Source: Pandoraea oxalativorans
Lineage (GTDB): Bacteria > Pseudomonadota > Gammaproteobacteria > Burkholderiales > Burkholderiaceae
NCBI RefSeq assembly: GCF_000972785.3
Contig: NZ_CP011253.3
Coordinates: 2,914,001-2,978,000 of the forward strand
Direction of reading: 5' to 3'
DNA length: 64,000 bases
Under the pieces are notes generated by a model that worked only from the letters and a program-made list of their open reading frames with translations, did not search any database and was not told where the DNA came from. Shown here one piece after another: positions 8,814-15,644 of this stretch (its first letter is position 1; each line of letters begins with the position of its first letter). Both the position numbers and the translations under genes were made by a program.

Positions 8814-9979
8814 TTTCCGCCCTTCACCGTGACGAGCACGCGACCGTCTTCGCCATAAGCCGAGTGGTCCTGTGCGTTGACATTGATCATGCCGTGCGTG
8901 GCCGCAAGACCCCGCGTCTGCTCGACGGCGGCCACGAGTGCATCGCGAAACGCCTGTGTGCCCGGTTGCGCCTGCTTCGCCGCCACCGCGACGGCACGGT
9001 CCAGGACCAGATAAGCGTCGTACGCATAACCGGCAAACAAGTTACGCGAGCCCGCACCGTACTGGGCTTCGTAACGCTTCGCGAAGTCCGTGGCGACGGC
9101 CTTGCCCTGATGGTTCGCCGACAATTGCTCAGCGACGAGAATGTTGCCCACCGGCAGAATCGCGCCCTCCGCACTCTTGCCCGCGACGCGCAGGAAGTCG
9201 TTGTTGGCGACACCGTGCGTCTGATAGATGCGCCCCTTGTAGCCGCGCTCGCGCAACGTGCTCATGGGCAACGCCCCCGGCGTGCCGCTCGCCGCGATGA
9301 TGACGGCGTCCACGTTCGACGACATCACCTTGAGTACCTGCGCAGTCACGGACTGATCGTTGCGCGCGTAACGCTCGACCGGCGCGACCTGAATCTGACG
9401 GGCGGCGGCGCGCGCCTGAATGTCCTTGAGCCACGCTTCGCCGTAGGAATCGCTAAAGCCGATGAAGCCCAGCGTCTTCACCTTGTGCGCCTTCATGTCG
9501 TCGAGCACCGCATCGGCCATGACGGCGACCGATTGCGGCAGCGAGAAAACGTAGCGCATCTGCGTCGCGCTCGGCACGAACGGACACAGGCCGAGCTGCG
9601 GTGTGCGGGTATCGGCGGCGACGGCGGCGACGGCCAGACACGCGGGCGTGGTCGACGACCCGATGATCGCGTCGACCTTGTCCTCCGTGGCAAGACGGCG
9701 CGCGTTCTTCGTCGCGGTGGTCGGGTCGGTGGCGTCGTCGAGCACGATGTACCGCGCAGGCAGTCCGCCGAGTGTCGGCGGCAGCATGCCGATGGCCTGC
9801 TTCTCCGGGATGCCGAGCGACGCGCCGGGACCAGTCGTCGAGAGCGTGACGCCTATGGTGACGCCTGCCGGTTGGGCGCTCGCCAGCGAGGTCGCGCAAA
9901 GCATCGCTACACCGGCGAGCGTCGACAGCGAAAGGATGCGAGATAGCGCGAAACTGCGTGTGAACCTGTTTGCCGCCAT
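8798..9979 (-). CDS. ABC transporter substrate-binding protein (LivK-like)
   Basis: A 393-residue periplasmic binding protein of the branched-chain amino acid/aromatic acid type. The signal peptide (about residues 1-32) ends at SLASA-QPAG, followed by GVTLSTTGPGASLGIPE, a typical leucine-binding-protein opening. The ATG at 9979 follows CAGGAGAC; an in-frame extension upstream is not convincing. No permease or ATPase genes are adjacent, so it must use unlinked partners. Its place in the operon before the CoA ligase suggests it captures the aromatic acid that the pathway consumes. Confidence 0.85.
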   Translation of the reverse strand: MAANRFTRSFALSRILSLSTLAGVAMLCATSLASAQPAGVTIGVTLSTTGPGASLGIPEKQAIGMLPPTLGGLPARYIVLDDATDPTTATKNARRLATEDKVDAIIGSSTTPACLAVAAVAADTRTPQLGLCPFVPSATQMRYVFSLPQSVAVMADAVLDDMKAHKVKTLGFIGFSDSYGEAWLKDIQARAAARQIQVAPVERYARNDQSVTAQVLKVMSSNVDAVIIAASGTPGALPMSTLRERGYKGRIYQTHGVANNDFLRVAGKSAEGAILPVGNILVAEQLSANHQGKAVATDFAKRYEAQYGAGSRNLFAGYAYDAYLVLDRAVAVAAKQAQPGTQAFRDALVAAVEQTRGLAATHGMINVNAQDHSAYGEDGRVLVTVKGGKWTIE

Positions 9980-10043
9980 GTGACTTGTCTCCTGGGATGT
10001 TTTCGTTCTAGGGGCCGGACAGCTTGCGACGCACACCTTCGCC

Positions 10044-10964
10044 TTACCGCACAGCGAACTCCGGCAGCACTTCGCGATTGCGCGGCAGACCCATGATTTC
10101 GCGGGCTTCGGTCGGCGTAGCCGGTTCGTAACCCATCTCGCGCACGAGTCGCACCACGCGCTCGGTGAGTTGCTGGTTCGTCGCGGGCACACCGTGTTCG
10201 TAGTACAGGTTGTCTTCCAGACCGACCCGCACATGGCCGCCGAGCAGCAGCGAATTCATCGCCGACGGCAGTTGCGCCGGACCGATACCGCTCACGCAGA
10301 AGATGCTGCCCTTGGGCAACAAATCGACCATCGACTGCAACACACGCGGCGTGTAGGGCATGGCGTTCCGGAAGCCGCGATGCACGCCGAGCACGAGGTT
10401 GACGAAGAACGGTTCGTCGTCGAATCCGGCGGCGGTGAGCGTGGCGAGGTCCTGCACGATATGCGTGGGGCTGAACACTTCCCATTCCGGCTTGATGCCG
10501 CGCTTCTTCATCTCGATGGCAAGATGCTTCGAACGCTCCGGCGAGGTGTGCATCAGCAGCTCCTTGCCACCGAAGCTCGCGATGATGGTCGTGGCGTCGA
10601 GCGTGCACATTTCGGCACCGGCATCCATGCCTTTCAGACGTTCTTCCCAGAGGATTTCCCAATAGCCGTTGTCGGCCTGCCCGACCATGTCGCCGTGAAC
10701 CCCGCCGCCCGTCGAGTTATTGATGACGATGTCGCACTTGTCGCGAATGCGGCGGTTGATGTCGCGATAGATCGCCGGATCGCACGTCGCACCGTCGTCG
10801 CCCGGACGCCGCGCGTGAATCGCCACGACGCTCGCGCCAGCGTTGTAGCAGTCGTAGACGTCGCGCGCGATTTCGTCGGGCTGCGTGGGCAGATGGGGGT
10901 TCTGCGATTTGTATGCCATGCCGCCGGTGGGCGCGATGGTGACGATGACTTTGGGCTTGCTCAT
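10044..10964 (-). CDS. BKACE-family (DUF849) beta-keto acid cleavage enzyme
   Basis: A 306-residue TIM-barrel protein of the BKACE/Kce family. Known members transfer an acyl group: a beta-keto acid plus acetyl-CoA gives a new acyl-CoA plus acetoacetate. The N-terminus ([11 protein letters not shown]), [12 protein letters not shown] and VGLEDNLYY motifs are present. The metal motif is altered: characterised members have HxH after the GAS segment, whereas this protein reads [12 protein letters not shown], so the first His is Ala and only the second remains. It follows the dehydrogenase gene by 54 bases, which suits sequential oxidation and cleavage of a beta-hydroxy acid. Confidence 0.8.
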   Translation of the reverse strand: MSKPKVIVTIAPTGGMAYKSQNPHLPTQPDEIARDVYDCYNAGASVVAIHARRPGDDGATCDPAIYRDINRRIRDKCDIVINNSTGGGVHGDMVGQADNGYWEILWEERLKGMDAGAEMCTLDATTIIASFGGKELLMHTSPERSKHLAIEMKKRGIKPEWEVFSPTHIVQDLATLTAAGFDDEPFFVNLVLGVHRGFRNAMPYTPRVLQSMVDLLPKGSIFCVSGIGPAQLPSAMNSLLLGGHVRVGLEDNLYYEHGVPATNQQLTERVVRLVREMGYEPATPTEAREIMGLPRNREVLPEFAVR

Positions 10965-11018
10965 GCGTGTCTCCTTATTCGAATCGGTCGTTCGCTTGTT
11001 CGTCGGATTGGACTGGGT

Positions 11019-11945
11019 TCAGGGCTTGCTCGCAAGAATGCCGAGGATGACGGCGTCGCGCTGTGCTTCGAGACGTGCATTGCCGCGACCGGCCAGCTCG
11101 GCCTCAACACCCGCGGTGATACGCGCCTTGAGGTCGTCGGTCAGGACCGGCTCGCCCAGGTCTCCCCACCACGTCTCGATGGGCGGGCCAAGGTGTTCGA
11201 GCAGATGGGCGATGCCGCCCGCGCCGCCCGACAGATGCAGATTCAGAAACGGCCCCAGCGCCGCCCAGCGCAGACCCGGGCCGTAAGCGATGGCGTCGTC
11301 GATATCCGCAACCGAGGCCACGCCGGTGTCCACCAAGTGAATCGCCTCGCGCCACAGCGCCGCTTGCAGACGGTTCGCGATATGCCCCTTCACTTCCTTG
11401 CGCACGTGAATCGCGCGCTTGCCGATGGCGCGGTAGAACTGCATGGCGGTGTCGATGGCGGCTTGCGACGACTGTTCGCCGCCGATCACTTCGACAAGCG
11501 GAATCAGGTGTGGCGGATTGAATGGGTGGCCGAGCACCACGCGCTCGGGATGCGCACACACGGACTGCACCCGACTCATCAACAACCCCGACGAACTCGA
11601 CGCGATCACCACCGACGGCGGTAACGCGTCGTCCATCTTGCGGAACAGATCCTGCTTGAGGTCTTCGCGCTCGGGACCACTCTCCTGCACGAAGTCGGCC
11701 CCTTCGAGCGCGGCGTCGAGCGTGTCGTGGAAGACTAGGCGCTCGCGGGTCGCGCCCGCCGTCAGCCCGATGCGGATGAGCGTGGGCCAGTGCGCATCGA
11801 CGGCGTCGCGCAGGCGTTCATGTGCGCCGGGCGCGGGGTCCCACGCGCTCACGCGCAGACCGCGCGCCAGAAAGTACGCCGCCCAGCTCGCGCCGATGAC
11901 ACCGGTGCCGATGACGGCAACCTGTTCGATGTTGTCGTATTTCAC
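11019..11945 (-). CDS. 3-hydroxyacyl-CoA dehydrogenase/carnitine dehydrogenase-like protein
   Basis: A 308-residue NAD-dependent dehydrogenase. The Rossmann loop VIGTGVIGAS spans residues 11-20, followed by SSSSGL, the catalytic LGHPFNPPH and LVEVIGG, and a C-terminal helical dimer domain. Length and motifs fit the branch containing L-carnitine 3-dehydrogenase and lambda-crystallin, whose members often oxidise free beta-hydroxy acids rather than CoA esters. Such enzymes are known partners of BKACE proteins. It lies 28 bases downstream of the crotonase. Confidence 0.8.
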   Translation of the reverse strand: MKYDNIEQVAVIGTGVIGASWAAYFLARGLRVSAWDPAPGAHERLRDAVDAHWPTLIRIGLTAGATRERLVFHDTLDAALEGADFVQESGPEREDLKQDLFRKMDDALPPSVVIASSSSGLLMSRVQSVCAHPERVVLGHPFNPPHLIPLVEVIGGEQSSQAAIDTAMQFYRAIGKRAIHVRKEVKGHIANRLQAALWREAIHLVDTGVASVADIDDAIAYGPGLRWAALGPFLNLHLSGGAGGIAHLLEHLGPPIETWWGDLGEPVLTDDLKARITAGVEAELAGRGNARLEAQRDAVILGILASKP

Positions 11946-11973
11946 ATTCGTCTCCGTGGGGATGACCGGACGG

Positions 11974-12738
11974 CTAGCGCGCCGCGCGGCCCAGAAAGCG
12001 TTCCATACGCTCGCGCGCTTCGGGCGTGGCGAGCATGAGTGCGCTGGTCACCGATTCGGTGAAGAGGCCGTCGGCCATCGACATATCGTGAATGCGCGAC
12101 AGCGCATGTATCGTCGCCCAATTCGACAGCGGGCTGTTCGCCGCCGTGTCGCGCGCCAGTTGCGTCGCCAGCGCGAGTCCGTCGCCGACGTCTGCCAGAT
12201 AGTGTCCGAGGCCCAGACGCTCGCCGTCGACGGCGTCGTAACGGCGGCCCGTCAGCATCATCTCCGTCATCCGGTCCGGACCGAGAATGCGGGCCACGCG
12301 CACCGAGGCGCCGCCCCCGACAAAGATCCCGCGCTTGCCCTCGGGCAGTTGGAAGAACGCGTTGCGCTCGATCACGCGCACGTGCGCCGCCAGCGCCAGT
12401 TCCAGCCCGCCGCCAATGACGGCGCCTTGCAACACGGCGACCACCGGACGTCCGCCAAACTGAATCTCGTGGAAGACCTTGTGCCAGCGCTGCGAGACGC
12501 GCAGCACGTCGATGGGATCGCGCGTGCTGTTCTCCGCAAGATCCAGCCCAGCGCAGAAGTGCTCACCGGCACCGCTCAGAACAACGGCTCTGACACTGTC
12601 GTCGAAATCGCGGAAGGCGGCTTCGAGCGAATCGATGGCCGCATCGCAAAGCGCATTGCGCTTCTCGGCGCGGTCGAGAGTAACGAATGCGATGGCGTCT
12701 TCGACGCGCACGCGCACGCGCAGGTGAGGATAGGTCAT
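11974..12738 (-). CDS. Enoyl-CoA hydratase/isomerase (crotonase) family
   Basis: A 254-residue crotonase-fold protein. The oxyanion-hole segments are FCAGLDL (61-67) and AVIGGGLELALAA (106-118), with a candidate catalytic Glu133 in LPEGKRG. It could hydrate an aryl-acrylyl-CoA such as feruloyl-CoA. It differs around the second Glu from classic hydroxycinnamoyl-CoA hydratase-lyases, so lyase activity is not assured. I chose ATG 12738 because GGAG lies 11 bases upstream; another ATG at 12747 is only two bases from that GGAG. It is first in the operon and divergent from the BoxR-like regulator. Confidence 0.8.
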   Translation of the reverse strand: MTYPHLRVRVRVEDAIAFVTLDRAEKRNALCDAAIDSLEAAFRDFDDSVRAVVLSGAGEHFCAGLDLAENSTRDPIDVLRVSQRWHKVFHEIQFGGRPVVAVLQGAVIGGGLELALAAHVRVIERNAFFQLPEGKRGIFVGGGASVRVARILGPDRMTEMMLTGRRYDAVDGERLGLGHYLADVGDGLALATQLARDTAANSPLSNWATIHALSRIHDMSMADGLFTESVTSALMLATPEARERMERFLGRAAR

Positions 12739-12760
12739 GGTCTGCATCGCTCCAAATCGT

Positions 12761-12786
12761 GAAAAGTATCTTATAAGATATTTTCG
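12761..12786. promoter_or_regulatory. 26-bp near-perfect palindrome upstream of the crotonase operon
   Basis: A perfect 14-bp core TATCTTATAAGATA (12767-12780) is flanked by GAAAA and TTTTC, giving a 26-bp inverted repeat with one mismatched pair. A related sequence, TATCTCATAGTATA (11 of 14 matching), lies at 12909-12922 before the regulator. The two may be paired operators. Confidence 0.6.
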
Positions 12787-12832
12787 CTGTTGCGCGGCTT
12801 GTGCAATGCAATTCAGGGTTAACAGGGACATT

Positions 12833-12848
12833 TTGCCAATATAGGCAA
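12833..12848. promoter_or_regulatory. TTGCC-N6-GGCAA inverted repeat
   Basis: Perfect 5-base arms separated by six bases, midway between the divergent crotonase and regulator promoters. It is a possible binding site for the BoxR-like protein or part of a promoter. It is short, so it is tentative. Confidence 0.35.
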
Positions 12849-12955
12849 TTTAATGCATCGATTGTGCTATCGATGCCGGACGTACAGCGCAAGTCATGCC
12901 CCACGTGCTATCTCATAGTATATTTAGCAGCAATCGCACCACACCCCGTCAGCTC

Positions 12956-13873
12956 ATGAAGACACCGCCTGCCGCCACGCCACCGCTTGATCCGGCCGAA
13001 GACACCGACGCCGGGGTGACGTCGCGCCTGGCGTCGCTCGCCCGGCAGGTGCGCATGCTGCGCGCCCAGCGCGGCATGACGCGCAAGCAGCTCGCCGCGC
13101 AGTCGGGGGTCTCGCTGCCGTATCTCGCTCGTGTGGAAGCCGGTACCGGCAATGTGTCCCTGGCGGTGCTGCACAAGCTGGCCGAGGCGCTGAACGTGGG
13201 CGTCGAAACACTGGTCGCCGAACGCTCCATTCACGACGGCGATCTGCTCATCCTGATCGAGTACCTGCGTCAGCAATCGCCGGAGGTGCTCTCGCGGCTG
13301 CGCCGCCAACTCGTCGTGCCTGTCGCGGCCGACGCCGCACGCACGGGCCAGCGCATCGCACTCATCGGTCTGCGCGGGGCAGGCAAGTCGACGCTCGGCC
13401 CTCAACTGGCGCAAGCCATCGACGCGCCCTTCATCGAACTCGACAAGGAAGTCGAACGCGAAGCTGGCATTGCCATCGGCGAAGTCATCACCCTATACGG
13501 GCAGGCCGCGATGCGTCGTATCGAACGGCAATGCGTCGAGCGAATCATCGGCGAGCATGAGCATGTCGTGCTGGCCACCGGCGGCGGCATCGTCTCGGAG
13601 GCGCCGACCTTCGAGCGCGTGCTGCGCGCATTCCGTACGGTGTGGCTGCGCGCCCGCCCGGAAGTCCACTTCCAGCGAGTGATGCAGCAGAACGACGCGC
13701 GCATCGCCACCGTTGCCCTGCGCAACGAGGCGCTCGATCACATCCATCGCATGCTCGACGCACGCGAGTCTCTGTACCGGCTGGCCGACATCACGCTCGA
13801 CACGTCCGACCTCACGCCCGAGGCAGCGCTTGCCGACCTCAAGTCCCGTCTGTCCCCCGCCCGCGCCGCCTGA
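12956..13873 (+). CDS. BoxR-like regulator: XRE HTH plus shikimate-kinase-like domain
   Basis: A 305-residue fusion. The N-terminal XRE helix-turn-helix (about 30-95, with GMTRKQLAAQSGVSLPYLARV) is joined to a shikimate-kinase-like domain (about 135-300). That domain has a P-loop GLRGAGKST and an ATGGG motif. This architecture defines BoxR, which senses benzoyl-CoA and represses aerobic benzoate genes; the kinase domain serves as a CoA-thioester sensor. By analogy it should sense an aroyl-CoA or hydroxycinnamoyl-CoA made by the divergent operon. The start is uncertain: ATG 12956 gives the usual length, and an upstream ATG at 12896 is possible. Confidence 0.8.
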   Translation: MKTPPAATPPLDPAEDTDAGVTSRLASLARQVRMLRAQRGMTRKQLAAQSGVSLPYLARVEAGTGNVSLAVLHKLAEALNVGVETLVAERSIHDGDLLILIEYLRQQSPEVLSRLRRQLVVPVAADAARTGQRIALIGLRGAGKSTLGPQLAQAIDAPFIELDKEVEREAGIAIGEVITLYGQAAMRRIERQCVERIIGEHEHVVLATGGGIVSEAPTFERVLRAFRTVWLRARPEVHFQRVMQQNDARIATVALRNEALDHIHRMLDARESLYRLADITLDTSDLTPEAALADLKSRLSPARAA

Positions 13874-13938
13874 ATTCCGTCGCACGTTCTGCCCACGCAT
13901 GTCACGCCTATTGCGTCGCCCCATGATTCACGCTTAGA

Positions 13939-13957
13939 ATTAATAAGAATCATTATC
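13939..13957. promoter_or_regulatory. Fur box upstream of the FecI-like sigma gene
   Basis: Nineteen bases ending AATCATTATC match the classical Fur consensus at 15 of 19 positions. The site lies about 70 bases before the sigma-factor start, so iron repression of the whole iron-uptake cluster is likely. Confidence 0.7.
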
Positions 13958-14027
13958 ATTTGCGGAACAGCGTCCTTTCTTGAGCGGCATCGCCCGTGGA
14001 ATACGCGTCATGCAAACACGGGGAATC

Positions 14028-14537
14028 ATGGAAAGTTATTTTCAGCGCGAGGTGGGCGCGCTTTACCGCGATCATCACGGCTGGCTGCGCGGCTGGTTAC
14101 GTAAGAAGCTCGGCAATGCGTTCGACGCCGCCGATCTTGCGCACGACACCTATCTGCGCGTGCTCTGCACCGGACGTGCGCCGCACGTCGAAGATTCCCG
14201 CCGTTATCTGGCGCGCATCGCCAACTGTCTGGTGATCGATTTGTTCCGGCGGCGTCACATCGAGACGGCTTATCTCGATACGCTGGCCGCGCTGCCCGAG
14301 CCGGTGGCCCCGTCGCCTGAAACACGCGCCCTCGTGCTCGAAGCGCTCGTCGAAATCGATACCCTGCTCTCGCGTCTGCCTGCCAAAGCGCGCACCGCAT
14401 TTCTGCTGTGCAAGCTCGAAGGGCTGGGTTATCGGGAGATTGCCGCGCAGTTGCAGGTCTCGGTGTCTTCAGTGGAAAAGTACATCGCGCAGGCGTTGCG
14501 CGAGTGCTATGCCGTGCAGTTCGGGAGCGACGCATGA
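14028..14537 (+). CDS. FecI-like ECF sigma factor
   Basis: A 169-residue ECF sigma factor of the iron-uptake type. Region 2 contains DAADLAHDTYLRV and RRYLARIANCLVIDLFRR; region 4 contains LPAKARTAFLLCKLEGLGYREIAAQLQVSVSSVEKYI. GGGGAA precedes the ATG at 14028; upstream in-frame ATGs at 13980 and 14010 are less well placed. The stop overlaps the FecR start (ATGA), showing coupling. By the FecIRA model it is held by the FecR-like protein and released when the receptor binds its ferric siderophore. Confidence 0.9.
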   Translation: MESYFQREVGALYRDHHGWLRGWLRKKLGNAFDAADLAHDTYLRVLCTGRAPHVEDSRRYLARIANCLVIDLFRRRHIETAYLDTLAALPEPVAPSPETRALVLEALVEIDTLLSRLPAKARTAFLLCKLEGLGYREIAAQLQVSVSSVEKYIAQALRECYAVQFGSDA

Positions 14538-15538
14538 GCTTGCCGAGCGCCCCCGTGACGCCCCTCGCACCGGAAGTCGTCGCGCGTGCCAGCCTCTGGC
14601 TCGCCCGGCTCTGGTCCGAAGCCGTGACCGCCGAGGACATTGCCGCGTGCGAGCGCTGGCGCGCCGCACATCCCGATCACGAGCGAGCGTGGCAACGTCT
14701 GGGCATCATCGGACAGAAGTTCGAAGCGCTCGACAAGCTGCCGCCACGGGTGGCCTTCGACACGCTGACTGCCCGCCCGGCCCCACGCGTGAGCGATGCC
14801 GGACGCCGACGCGCGCTACGCGTGCTAGGTGGTGTCATCACGTTGGCGGGCGCGGGTTACACGCTAAGTCGCTCGCCGATGTGGGACACCGTGACGGCGG
14901 ACTATTCGACTGGCGTCGGCGAAATGCGTCGCGTCATGTTGGCCGATGGCACGCAGTTGTGGCTCGATACGGCTTCGTCGGTCGACGTGCGCTTCTCGCC
15001 GGGCGAGCGACGCATCGCGTTGCGACGCGGTCGCATCTGCATCGAGACCGGTCCGTCCAACAACACCCGCGGTGCGCCGCTGATCGTCGCCACCCGGCAA
15101 GGCGAGATTCGCGATATCGGCACGCGCTTTACCGTACGCGATGACGGTGCCCACACGCAGGTCGCTGTCTTCGACGGCATCGTGCTTGTGCGTCCCACAC
15201 ACGGCGCGCGCACGCAACGGCTCGACGCCGGGCAGGCGGCGAGCTTCTCGTCCAGCGCCATCGCGCCGTTGGCCGAGTCGAAACCGTTCGACGAAAACGC
15301 TGCGGCATGGACGCGCGCGCAACTCATCGTCGAGCGCATTCGCCTCGGCGATCTCGTAGAGACGCTCTCGCACTATCGGCGCGGCGTCCTGCGCTGCGAT
15401 GCCGCCGTCGCCGACCTGCTGGTGAGCGGCGTGTTCTCGCTCGCCGACACCGACCGGGCGCTGGCGAGTCTGGCCGTCGGCCTGCCCGTCGAGACGGTCT
15501 ATCGCACGCGGTACTGGGTGAGCGTCAAGGCGCGATAG
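14534..15538 (+). CDS. FecR-like cytoplasmic-membrane sigma regulator
   Basis: A 334-residue FecR-family protein. The N-terminal cytoplasmic part has the WLARLWSEAVTAEDIAACERWRA motif and a likely single TM segment near residues 95-115 (LRVLGGVITLAGAGYTL). A periplasmic FecR domain (GEMRRVMLADGTQLWLDTASSV, RQGEIRDIGTRFTVR) and a C-terminal STN-like tail follow. It should relay the signal from the TonB receptor STN domain to the sigma factor. Its ATG overlaps the sigma stop by four bases. Confidence 0.9.
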   Translation: MSLPSAPVTPLAPEVVARASLWLARLWSEAVTAEDIAACERWRAAHPDHERAWQRLGIIGQKFEALDKLPPRVAFDTLTARPAPRVSDAGRRRALRVLGGVITLAGAGYTLSRSPMWDTVTADYSTGVGEMRRVMLADGTQLWLDTASSVDVRFSPGERRIALRRGRICIETGPSNNTRGAPLIVATRQGEIRDIGTRFTVRDDGAHTQVAVFDGIVLVRPTHGARTQRLDAGQAASFSSSAIAPLAESKPFDENAAAWTRAQLIVERIRLGDLVETLSHYRRGVLRCDAAVADLLVSGVFSLADTDRALASLAVGLPVETVYRTRYWVSVKAR

Positions 15539-15644
15539 CGATGGCATGTCACGGCTGACGCCCCGCCTCACAACGGCCTGCTAACTTTTTTCAGTTTTTT
15601 TGCAAATCGGTTGAGGGTTTGCCGATCTCGTTCGGAATACCTGT

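Noticed and set aside
8798..10234. A longer form of the ABC binding protein starting at 10234
   Set aside because: The extra 85 residues are antisense-like Cys/Arg-rich sequence overlapping the BKACE gene; the signal peptide starts at 9979.
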